In this document: positions 1-5,343 of the stretch, one piece after another
Layout: the number at the start of each line of letters is the position of its first letter
Position numbering within the stretch: the stretch's first letter is position 1
Origin: an uncultured Lachnospiraceae bacterium
GTDB lineage: Bacteria; Bacillota; Clostridia; Lachnospirales; Lachnospiraceae
Assembly: GCA_934434905.1 (NCBI GenBank)
Contig: CAKSAI010000223.1
Coordinates: 1-5,664, forward strand
Length of the DNA: 5,664 bases
Direction of reading: 5' to 3'
Notes under the pieces: model-generated
Database searches by the model: none
Told to the model about the DNA's origin: nothing
Seen by the model: only the letters and a program-made list of their open reading frames with translations
Made by a program: the position numbers and the translations under genes

Positions 1-874
1 TCACAATATAAGAAGCTTCCGGTTCAAGCAAATAACCATTCCCGATATCCTCTGCAAAAGCTTCATACAGCAGATATCCGCTGTCGTGTGGATATAGCTG
101 ATTGGGTTTTGTTGTCGAAAAAACACCCGTCTGATACAACTTAGAATCGCTGCTCTTTACCGTATATTCGAAATAAATCTCTTTGGACTGTGTCTTTTTC
201 GCATTATAAATGGCAACATTATATGCCTGATTCGCTATAATGTCGGATGCTTGCTGCAGATTCTTGTCATACTGGAAAGTCTCCCCCGGAGGTATCGTAG
301 CGACCGGACTTTGTATGCCCAAATCGTTCCCCTTTTCGTCGTAACACAAGATATGAGACAGTTGTGCCGTCACACTGCCGCAGCCAAACCACAAACCCAT
401 GTAGCGATATGCATCCGTTGCGTCGCCATAGCTTTCCATCAGACTGACAATCTCCCTTTTCCCATTGTAGTCACGTACCACCAGAACTTCCAATGACCCA
501 TTTTTCATCCTGAATCGTATAAAGTACGTATTTCCTTCTTCCAGCAATCCGGAGGTAGTGCTGAACTTCAAAAGGCCTCCATTTTCATACGGATACTGCT
601 CAGTAGAATTATCCGATGCCACAACCCCATGTTGGTAAGAAGTCGTTGCACTCTTATCCACTGACTCTACCGTATATACCAAAAACACTTCTTTCCCTTC
701 CGTCATTTGAACCGGAGTCTTGTTACCGATAAAAATATCATAGGCTCCCTGCATCGTTGCAGTATATTCTTTCTCCGAGGGTGTGACTGCCTTGGTGGTC
801 ATCGGGCACATACTGACCAAAAGTCCCATCAATGCAATAATTGAAAAAAATTTGCTGCTTGTTTTTAATTTCAT
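1..874 (-). CDS. Exported protein with two tandem beta-rich repeats, 3' end missing (function unknown)
   Basis: The frame is open from an ATG at 874 to the left edge, giving 291 residues with no stop; the C-terminus lies outside the window. The start has a strong AGGAGG (880-885) five bases upstream. Residues 1-29 look like a signal peptide: basic MKLKTSSK, a hydrophobic core (about residues 9-23) and a signal peptidase I-type site, T-K-A before V30. The mature part contains a two-fold repeat: YTVES (67-71), YQHGV (80-84), YP (94-95) and GGLL (99-102) recur as YTVKS (237-241), YQTGV (247-251), YP (261-262) and GYLL (266-269), about 167-170 residues later. Alternating hydrophobic and polar residues suggest beta-sandwich domains, perhaps concanavalin-like or carbohydrate-binding; that is inference. 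I do not recognise the family. It could be the non-catalytic front of a larger secreted enzyme. It lies 100 bases downstream of the glycosidase on the same strand. Confidence 0.85.
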   Translation of the reverse strand, partial: MKLKTSSKFFSIIALMGLLVSMCPMTTKAVTPSEKEYTATMQGAYDIFIGNKTPVQMTEGKEVFLVYTVESVDKSATTSYQHGVVASDNSTEQYPYENGGLLKFSTTSGLLEEGNTYFIRFRMKNGSLEVLVVRDYNGKREIVSLMESYGDATDAYRYMGLWFGCGSVTAQLSHILCYDEKGNDLGIQSPVATIPPGETFQYDKNLQQASDIIANQAYNVAIYNAKKTQSKEIYFEYTVKSSDSKLYQTGVFSTTKPNQLYPHDSGYLLYEAFAEDIGNGYLLEPEASYIV

Positions 875-974
875 GCTCTCCTCCTTTTCAGCTCATGCTG
901 TGTAGGTGTTTGCGAACTCTAAAACCATTGAAAACACTAGCCCGAATCAACCTCATTTTGAGTTTCGCAATTAT
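875..974 (-). promoter_or_regulatory. Gap between glycosidase and exported protein, with long imperfect inverted repeat
   Basis: On the plus strand TTGCGAACTC (910-919) faces GAGTTTCGCAA (960-970). They pair along ten positions with one bulged base, around a 40-base loop. A second pairing, GTGTTT (906-911) with AAACAC (932-937), overlaps the first arm by two bases. Read as minus-strand mRNA the order is A-B-A'-B', so the pairings are alternatives or a pseudoknot. No T-run follows the stem on the minus strand, so this is not a standard intrinsic terminator. I found no convincing promoter here, so read-through from the glycosidase into the exported-protein gene is possible. The arrangement would suit leader control of the downstream gene, but that is inference. 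Confidence 0.4.
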
Positions 975-3818
975 CTATTTCTTAGTATAAAATAGATAAA
1001 ATTTGTATCCCGGCTCCCCTTCCGCATTATCCGGCAGGGTGTTCGCTTCAAAAAACCCCGGCACGATCATCCCCTCCGGCTCTCCATAATGGAATGGCCC
1101 CAACAGATTCCTGTTTCCAATGCAGAAGGTCACTTCTATGTCATTCTCTCCCTCATTCGCATAAGGCGATATGTCAAGCCGTCTCTCGAACAACAGCTCA
1201 CCCGCCTCTTTTCCGTTTACCTTGACCTCTGCCGTCAGATAGTGTCCCATTACTTTAAGCAATACATCTTTGGAAGGTAGCCTTATCTTCTGGTGCAGCG
1301 TCAACTCGCCCCGGAAGAAGGGTAGCCCCTCCAGTACCGGTTCGCTGATGCACTCCGGTGCCTTTCCAATGGAAAAGCGATGGGCTACGACCGTTTCCGC
1401 ATCATGCTCTTCGAAGCCGTCTGGACTGTATACGCCAAACCTTCCCGCCAGATAGATCGCTTCTATCTCACTGTGGTAGACAATGCAGTTCTTCAGATTT
1501 TCTGTCACATTTTCCCCAAACAGTGCATAATAGGTTTCCTCCGTCTGATACCAATCAATCCTTGCCTCAAAGGAATTGTCTCCCACACGAACGAGACTTG
1601 TCACATCCGCCTTCCGTAGAGAGGCTTCTTCCTCTACCGCTTCAGCAAAGGAAAACGGCTGTCCGTTTATGCGATACTCCTGATACTGTTCCGTCTCTGC
1701 CAGCAATGTCAGCTTCTCCGGAAGAACCTCCACACGGAAATCATAAGCCAGCCACAGAGCCCCCTCATATCGCTCCTGCAACAGCTCCCGGAAAAGGCTT
1801 CTGCATAACAGCGGCTTCGAGTAATTCTTCCCGTCTTTCGAGTACCGCACCGTGTCTATGGTAAGGAAATTGCTTGAAAACTCGGCCTTCGCCTGCTCAA
1901 ATACCAGTTCATATTCCTGCTTCTCTTCTGTCGGCGGCGCTTCCTCCTCGGAAAGGAACAGAAGCAATGCTTCATTCTCAGGAACCGTAACTGTCAGTCC
2001 TTTCCGCTCCCATTCCATCGTCATCAGATTCAGCGACCGAAAAGAACGGGTATGATCCGGGAAAGCAAACTCCTGTGTATAGGCCTTCTCGCCGGAAGCG
2101 TTCTGAACAAAGATAAATTTCTCATCACCCAGTATGCGGTATGCACAGTACAGCTCCGTATCCGGATCCTTCATCTCAAATGGCTGTGCTTCCCGTATCT
2201 CACCCGTCGTACAGTTGCTCGCAAGATACGGATATTCGTAGCGTTCACCTTCCAGATATTCCGGCTTCCCATTGAGCAGGAGTACCTTTCCTCCTGCCTC
2301 TACGAACTGACGCAGCAGATGTTCGGTATGCGCTCCCATGGTCTTGATGGTCGGAATTACCAGATACGTATAGGTACATTTCCCGCATCCGATACGGTTT
2401 CCCTCCACAAATCCATGATGTTCCAGTAAGGTTTCGTCCAGGAAATGATAAGCGATCCCCTTCGCGGAAAAGAGCCTGCATTCCTCGCGCAGCTTTCTGT
2501 CCTGTTCGACCAGCGAGAAGTCGCTCTCATATGTCACTGTTCCGCGCTTGTAATCAAAGTACGCGCTTCGGATCGGGTGCAGCATCGCCACATTGATCGA
2601 TTCTTCGCCCTCCCCCAGCAAATATCCCAGCTTTGCAAAATAATCGTTGAATACCTTCATGTGCTTCTTCGCCCAGGGATTGACCGGATGAAAATGCGCC
2701 GGATAATCCCGCTTGCGCTGTCCGCGCTCGGAATACGGAACAAGATGGTAGCAGATCCGATTTACGCCACAGGCATACTGGAATCCGGCGATTCTCCGAA
2801 ATTCTCCCGGTGTCGTATCCCAGCCGCAGCACCCAAAGGTCTCTGTCAACACCTGCTTCTTTCCAAGCTGTCTTGCCGCGCTCCCTAGTTGACGAGGCGA
2901 CAGCTCATTGTCCGTATCGCGCCCCAGCCAGTCGATTCCCGGCATATGCTCGTATTCATAGAAGGGCATCACACCGCCGCAGCACATGATCTGGAATCCC
3001 ATGGAGACTTCCTCCACATAATGTCCGGTGAACTTAACTCCATGCGCCTGGCACCAGTCATAAATTTTTTTTGCATAACTTTGAAGCATTAACTTCTGCA
3101 ACGCAAGCCAGTAACGGTAGCGGAATCGCCGATAACCTTCCTTTTCCACAAACAGCAGTCCAAGGCCATCCCGTATATCCTCCCCATAGGTTTCTTCAAA
3201 GTACCGTGCCACCATGGGTGTGTAGGGTGTTTCCCAGCGATAATACTGGGGCTCATCCGTAAAGAATCCTTTCAGGTTCCCGGAAAATGAAGCCCCCAAA
3301 TATCGTTGGTATCTCTCATGGGTCTCCTGCAAGAAACGATCTACCACCTGCGGATTCAGGATATCTACAGACGAGGCGGAACGGCAAAGATAAAGATTGA
3401 GGTATTCTCCGTCCTCGCTCAGTCCGCTCTTATCCCGGATCCGGATCAGTGTATCCTCTGTAACCCGGTATGAGATATCGGCTTCTATATCAAACTCCCC
3501 TGTTTTACAGCGTATATACATATCCCGAATTTCGGGATCGTCCAATAATTTACCGCCTACAAATCCACTGGGCCAGCCATTCTCATCATAGGCCCAGGCT
3601 TCCATTCCGCACTTCTTCGCCTCATCGCAACAGGCAGCGATGCACTGCATCCACTCCTCTGACAGGTAAGGCGTCTTCAGCCCGCCGCGGGCATGCATGA
3701 AGAAACCGCCAAATCCATTCTCACTCATCCACCGGATCTGCCTGCGTAGCTGCTCCGGTTCTAATCTGTCGTTCCAGGACCAAAACGGAATGGGTTGATA
3801 TTCTTTCTGTTTTTCCAT
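975..3818 (-). CDS. Cytoplasmic glycoside hydrolase, GH106-like (putative alpha-L-rhamnosidase family)
   Basis: The product is 947 residues from the ATG at 3818; an in-frame ATG four codons earlier (3830) gives 951, and the residue numbers below use that longer form. No signal peptide is present and the protein has about twenty cysteines, so it should act in the cytoplasm on imported oligosaccharides. The N-terminal half reads as a TIM-barrel glycosidase. It opens with PFWSWND (15-21), then GGFFMHARGGLKT (41-53), AWAYDENGWPSGF (78-90), GFFTDEPQ (188-195), TGHYVEE (268-274), GIDWLGR (298-304), LTETFGCCGWDTTP (328-341) and a conserved HF-x3-NPW (379-386). These resemble GH106 (Pfam Glyco_hydro_106) proteins of Clostridia. 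By analogy E193 (TDEP) and E330 (LTETFG) are candidate catalytic acids. A Rossmann-like segment follows (about 411-525), then beta-rich regions ending in a galactose-binding-like domain (about 840-910). Substrate specificity cannot be read from sequence. The AraC regulator is divergent from it. Confidence 0.85.
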   Translation of the reverse strand: MEKQKEYQPIPFWSWNDRLEPEQLRRQIRWMSENGFGGFFMHARGGLKTPYLSEEWMQCIAACCDEAKKCGMEAWAYDENGWPSGFVGGKLLDDPEIRDMYIRCKTGEFDIEADISYRVTEDTLIRIRDKSGLSEDGEYLNLYLCRSASSVDILNPQVVDRFLQETHERYQRYLGASFSGNLKGFFTDEPQYYRWETPYTPMVARYFEETYGEDIRDGLGLLFVEKEGYRRFRYRYWLALQKLMLQSYAKKIYDWCQAHGVKFTGHYVEEVSMGFQIMCCGGVMPFYEYEHMPGIDWLGRDTDNELSPRQLGSAARQLGKKQVLTETFGCCGWDTTPGEFRRIAGFQYACGVNRICYHLVPYSERGQRKRDYPAHFHPVNPWAKKHMKVFNDYFAKLGYLLGEGEESINVAMLHPIRSAYFDYKRGTVTYESDFSLVEQDRKLREECRLFSAKGIAYHFLDETLLEHHGFVEGNRIGCGKCTYTYLVIPTIKTMGAHTEHLLRQFVEAGGKVLLLNGKPEYLEGERYEYPYLASNCTTGEIREAQPFEMKDPDTELYCAYRILGDEKFIFVQNASGEKAYTQEFAFPDHTRSFRSLNLMTMEWERKGLTVTVPENEALLLFLSEEEAPPTEEKQEYELVFEQAKAEFSSNFLTIDTVRYSKDGKNYSKPLLCRSLFRELLQERYEGALWLAYDFRVEVLPEKLTLLAETEQYQEYRINGQPFSFAEAVEEEASLRKADVTSLVRVGDNSFEARIDWYQTEETYYALFGENVTENLKNCIVYHSEIEAIYLAGRFGVYSPDGFEEHDAETVVAHRFSIGKAPECISEPVLEGLPFFRGELTLHQKIRLPSKDVLLKVMGHYLTAEVKVNGKEAGELLFERRLDISPYANEGENDIEVTFCIGNRNLLGPFHYGEPEGMIVPGFFEANTLPDNAEGEPGYKFYLFYTKK

Positions 3819-3821
3819 AAA

Positions 3822-3828
3822 CTTCTCC
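3822..3828 (-). promoter_or_regulatory. Ribosome binding site that favours the internal start of the glycosidase
   Basis: On the minus strand GGAGAAG lies with six bases between GGAG and the ATG at 3818. The ATG at 3830 is preceded only by AACAAATCGG, which has no Shine-Dalgarno match, and the G-rich site overlaps that upstream codon. I therefore take 3818 as the start. The conserved N-terminal motif begins several residues after either choice, so the protein is little changed. Confidence 0.7.
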
Positions 3829-3861
3829 ATCCGATTTGTTAGCTAATAAGTATTTTAAAAT

Positions 3862-3870
3862 ATTTTATCA
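3862..3870 (-). promoter_or_regulatory. Predicted extended -10 promoter of the glycosidase gene
   Basis: Read on the minus strand this is TGATAAAAT: a TG-n extension followed by TAAAAT, five of six matches to TATAAT. No good -35 hexamer is found at the usual distance, which is tolerated in extended -10 promoters and is also typical of activator-dependent ones. Transcription would begin near 3855, leaving a leader of about 37 bases before the ATG at 3818. The neighbouring AT-rich sequence offers other weak -10 matches, so the exact start is uncertain. Confidence 0.45.
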
Positions 3871-3871
3871 C

Positions 3872-3886
3872 TTTTGGACACCAAAA
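3872..3886. promoter_or_regulatory. Operator-like palindrome upstream of the glycosidase -10
   Basis: TTTTGG and CCAAAA form a perfect six-base inverted repeat around a three-base centre (ACA on the plus strand). It lies directly upstream of the extended -10 at 3862-3870, inside the spacer where RNA polymerase sits, so a bound protein would be expected to block initiation. AraC-family proteins more often use direct repeats, so a second regulator is possible. A small transcript hairpin is less likely, because the element lies upstream of the predicted transcription start. Confidence 0.4.
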
Positions 3887-3887
3887 T

Positions 3888-4133
3888 CTTGCCCTTTACA
3901 ATAATATTAAATGGATTTTTTTTGCACTTTATTTTTTGCCTAATGGCAATAATATCCAATTTTTTATCCAATTATTGGTTGTTCTTCTCTTCTTTTTCAC
4001 CCTGTTTGGTCTCATTTTATTGTTTTTGTTCCTGTTTTTTCAGGATAATCCTTTTTTCAAAGAATTCTGTTTTCTTTTGCACAAACTTTTTTCATGAACT
4101 TTTTTCGCATTATATTTACTGACGTTATTTTTT
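3888..4133. other. T-rich non-coding stretch of the divergent control region
   Basis: The plus strand is strongly T-rich here, with T-runs of five to eight at 3916, 3932, 3960, 3993, 4023, 4035, 4052, 4087, 4100 and 4128. Short inverted repeats are present: TTGCC/GGCAA (3936-3940, 3945-3949), CCAAT/ATTGG (3968-3972, 3974-3978) and TCCTG/CAGGA around six Ts (4030-4045). Two copies of AACTTTTTTC (4084-4093 and 4097-4106) lie just upstream of the regulator's -35 and could act as an UP-type element. I see no credible gene; the open frames here are long only because TTT is a sense codon. Confidence 0.6.
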
Positions 4134-4143
4134 GTGGTATGAT
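4115..4143 (+). promoter_or_regulatory. Promoter of the AraC-family regulator
   Basis: The -10 is TATGAT (4138-4143), five of six matches, preceded by TG-n (4135-4137) as an extended -10. Seventeen bases upstream is TTTACT (4115-4120), four of six matches to TTGACA. Transcription should begin near 4150. This also settles the start of the gene, because the earlier in-frame TTG (4132) and ATG (4147) lie before or at the predicted transcript end, so the ATG at 4234 is preferred. Confidence 0.65.
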
Positions 4144-4155
4144 TACATGTGTAAT
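4142..4155. repeat. Short perfect palindrome at the regulator's transcription start
   Basis: ATTACA and TGTAAT flank a two-base TG centre. The element overlaps the end of the -10 and the predicted start site, a position where a bound repressor would stop transcription. It could serve autoregulation or another regulator; no binding protein can be named from sequence. Confidence 0.4.
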
Positions 4156-4160
4156 GAACC

Positions 4161-4202
4161 ATGCCGGACAGAAAAGATATTCCGGACGCGCGATGCGGGA
4201 CA
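4161..4202 (+). repeat. GGAC direct repeats in the regulator's leader
   Basis: ATGCCGGACA (4161-4170) recurs as ATGCGGGACA (4193-4202), nine of ten bases matching at a spacing of 32, about three helical turns. A further CCGGAC lies between them (4182-4187). AraC-family regulators often bind direct repeats on one face of the helix, so these are candidate autoregulatory half-sites downstream of the start of transcription. That role is inference. Confidence 0.35.
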
Positions 4203-4216
4203 TAGATCATACCACA

Positions 4217-4222
4217 GGGAGG
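4217..4222 (+). promoter_or_regulatory. Ribosome binding site of the AraC-family regulator
   Basis: GGGAGG lies 11 bases before the ATG at 4234, slightly longer spacing than ideal. It is the only good Shine-Dalgarno match near any in-frame start. No such match precedes the TTG at 4132 or the ATG at 4147. Confidence 0.65.
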
Positions 4223-4233
4223 CTGGGTACGAG

Positions 4234-5115
4234 ATGAAAGATGCCGAAAACACACCAAATACAGAAAATGTGAACAATATCGGAACCTCCGTCATACAGC
4301 AAACGGATTTTAAGAATCTGAAGATTACGCTTGGCGGCTATGGAAGCTTCAGCTTTCACTCTGTAGATTCCAATCTCCACCGGCATAGTGATTTTTATGA
4401 GATAATTCTGATCATATCCGGAACCTACAAGCATACCTATCAGGACCGTACCGAGGATGTGAACCGCGGAACGCTGATGTTACTCTCTCCTTACAGTACC
4501 CACAGATTGTATACAGAGCCTATGCAGGCGATCCATTTCGTCACCTGCATAGAGCAAAATTATTTCCGCGAGTTTGCTGCCCGCTGCTTTCCCACAGAGC
4601 TTCAGACAGAAACGATACCTGAGTGTTTTATCACACATTTAGACCCGAAGGAAACAGACTACCTGGAGTTGTTGGCTCATCGCCTGTGTGCAGCGAAGCC
4701 TTCTCTGCCTGCGGCTAACACCATTTTGTACCTAACATTGATGAATATCGCCAATACCAAGGCCAGACGTATCAGCACACACCCAAACTATGTAGACGAG
4801 CTTATCAGTGTTTTAAATAATCCGGTAAATCTAAGTATTTCCGCCAATGAACTGTGCAAGGATTTTGAAGAATCGACTTCTACGATACTGAGAAATTTCA
4901 AAAAATATACCGGCTACACCATCGTGGCGTACAAGAGCAGGAAGCGGCTGGAGCTTGCCACCGATATGCTTATAAACTCGGATATAAAGATCACCGACAT
5001 TTCCTATAACCTTCAGTATGATTCTCTGAGCTATTTTCTGAGAGTCTTCAAGAAGGAGTACGGTATTACGCCGTCCCAGTACCGGGAGAAATACAGAAAG
5101 AAATCGATGGAGTAA
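4234..5115 (+). CDS. AraC-family transcriptional regulator with N-terminal cupin sensor domain
   Basis: The product has 293 residues, the usual length for sugar-responsive AraC regulators. The N-terminal half is a cupin-like ligand-binding domain: HRHSDFYEI (49-57) followed by a G at 63, then RGTLMLLSP and a H (79-90), the standard histidine and glycine-proline pattern. The C-terminal 95 residues hold two helix-turn-helix units: about 201-226 (ISANELCKDF...LRNFKKYTG) and about 252-276 (KITDISYNLQY...FLRVFKKEYG), closing with the family signature G-I-TPSQYR (277-284). It is a cytoplasmic DNA-binding protein. It is divergent from the GH106-like glycosidase, which is its probable target, likely with autoregulation through the repeats in its own leader. 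The inducer is unknown, presumably a sugar linked to that enzyme. No clear terminator follows the stop codon. The ATG at 4234 is chosen because it follows both the predicted transcription start and the only good ribosome binding site. Confidence 0.93.
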   Translation: MKDAENTPNTENVNNIGTSVIQQTDFKNLKITLGGYGSFSFHSVDSNLHRHSDFYEIILIISGTYKHTYQDRTEDVNRGTLMLLSPYSTHRLYTEPMQAIHFVTCIEQNYFREFAARCFPTELQTETIPECFITHLDPKETDYLELLAHRLCAAKPSLPAANTILYLTLMNIANTKARRISTHPNYVDELISVLNNPVNLSISANELCKDFEESTSTILRNFKKYTGYTIVAYKSRKRLELATDMLINSDIKITDISYNLQYDSLSYFLRVFKKEYGITPSQYREKYRKKSME

Positions 5116-5157
5116 TGGGGCATGAAGGTGGATTTGTGAATTCTGATAAATTCAGGA

Positions 5158-5186
5158 TTGAGTTTTCCCCGGAAATATGCTAAACT
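5158..5186 (+). promoter_or_regulatory. Predicted promoter of the Rpn-family gene
   Basis: TTGAGT (5158-5163, four of six matches) is followed after exactly 17 bases by TAAACT (5181-5186, four of six). The -10 carries a TG-n extension (TGC, 5178-5180). Transcription would begin near 5193 and leave a leader of about 150 bases. GAGTTT (5160-5165) and AAACTC (5182-5187) also form an inverted repeat across this promoter, so a regulatory site is possible. Confidence 0.45.
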
Positions 5187-5191
5187 CTCTT

Positions 5192-5273
5192 TAAGCAAAG
5201 ATTTCTGAAATTCTGGAGTTCCCCTGGCTGGTTCCCCCGTACCAGTCATCTATTAATTCGAACTCCTTGCTTA
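5192..5273 (+). ncRNA. Candidate structured leader RNA upstream of the Rpn-family gene
   Basis: Three nested stems can be drawn by eye. TAAGCAA (5192-5198) pairs with TTGCTTA (5267-5273). GGAGTTC (5215-5221) pairs with GAACTCC (5260-5266). TGGCTGGT (5225-5232) pairs with ACCAGTCA (5241-5248), with one G-U and an eight-base loop. The first two 3' arms are contiguous, so 14 consecutive bases pair with two 5' segments separated by a 16-base insert that has its own ATTT/AAAT mini-hairpin. The structure starts at the predicted transcription start. I do not recognise it as a known riboswitch class. It could be a cis-acting leader, a stand-alone small RNA, or a DNA-level element linked to mobility of the nuclease gene. 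Confidence 0.4.
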
Positions 5274-5304
5274 TATTTCCCAAAGCAGCAGGGAGACGAT
5301 GACA

Positions 5305-5339
5305 GTTCTTCCTGCCTATAAAAAACAGAAAGGAAGAAC
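5305..5339 (+). promoter_or_regulatory. Hairpin covering the ribosome binding site of the Rpn-family gene
   Basis: GTTCTTCCT (5305-5313) and AGGAAGAAC (5331-5339) form a perfect nine-base stem with a 17-base loop. The 3' arm contains the Shine-Dalgarno AGGAAG (5331-5336), seven bases before the ATG at 5344. Folding would hide the ribosome binding site and lower translation. Several transposase genes are known to be protected from read-through transcripts in this way; applying that here is inference. A TATAAA inside the loop (5317-5322) could be a -10, but no suitable -35 accompanies it. Confidence 0.5.
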
Positions 5340-5343
5340 AAAT

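Larger units (their letters stand above)
4133..4216. repeat. Separated 11-base inverted repeat spanning the regulator's promoter and leader
   Basis: TGTGGTATGAT (4133-4143) is exactly repeated in inverted form as ATCATACCACA (4206-4216), 62 bases apart. The left arm contains the extended -10 of the regulator. The right arm ends one base before its Shine-Dalgarno. Because transcription should start inside the interval, the two arms would not both be in the mRNA, so a DNA-level role is more likely than an RNA stem. The right arm read leftwards is also an extended -10 (TG-n-TATGAT) pointing towards the glycosidase, but it lacks a -35. Confidence 0.5.

Noticed and set aside
251..496. 81-codon plus-strand frame opposite the exported-protein gene
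   Set aside because: The minus-strand frame has a signal peptide, a strong ribosome binding site and internal repeats. The plus frame has none of these.
802..813. Possible lipoprotein signal (cysteine 23 after LVSM) in the exported protein
   Set aside because: Methionine at the position before the cysteine and valine at -3 do not fit the lipobox. A signal peptidase I site after residue 29 fits better.
1358..1864. 168-codon plus-strand frame inside the glycosidase gene
   Set aside because: It lies opposite a well-supported conserved coding region, and its proline- and serine-rich product has no domain pattern. It is a shadow of the minus-strand gene.
4031..4044. CCTG-TTTTTT-CAGG as a hairpin terminator
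   Set aside because: The T-run is in the loop rather than after the stem and no gene end lies nearby.
3874..4122. 82-codon plus-strand frame rich in phenylalanine, looking like a small membrane protein
   Set aside because: It begins with TTG and has no ribosome binding site. Its hydrophobicity comes from the T-rich promoter region, where TTT and TTC are simply common.
4132..4233. 34-residue N-terminal extension of the AraC regulator from the TTG at 4132
   Set aside because: The TTG lies upstream of the predicted transcription start, lacks a ribosome binding site, and the extension does not resemble an AraC N-terminus.
4040..4258. 72-codon minus-strand frame across the regulator's promoter
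   Set aside because: It overlaps the regulator's promoter, leader and N-terminus, has no ribosome binding site, and its product is a low-complexity basic sequence with no recognisable motif.
5137..5166. TGAATT/AATTCA stem followed by GAGTTTT as a terminator for the AraC gene
   Set aside because: The stem has six pairs, almost all A-T, and the T-run is only four bases and set nine bases away, so it is too weak to call an intrinsic terminator.
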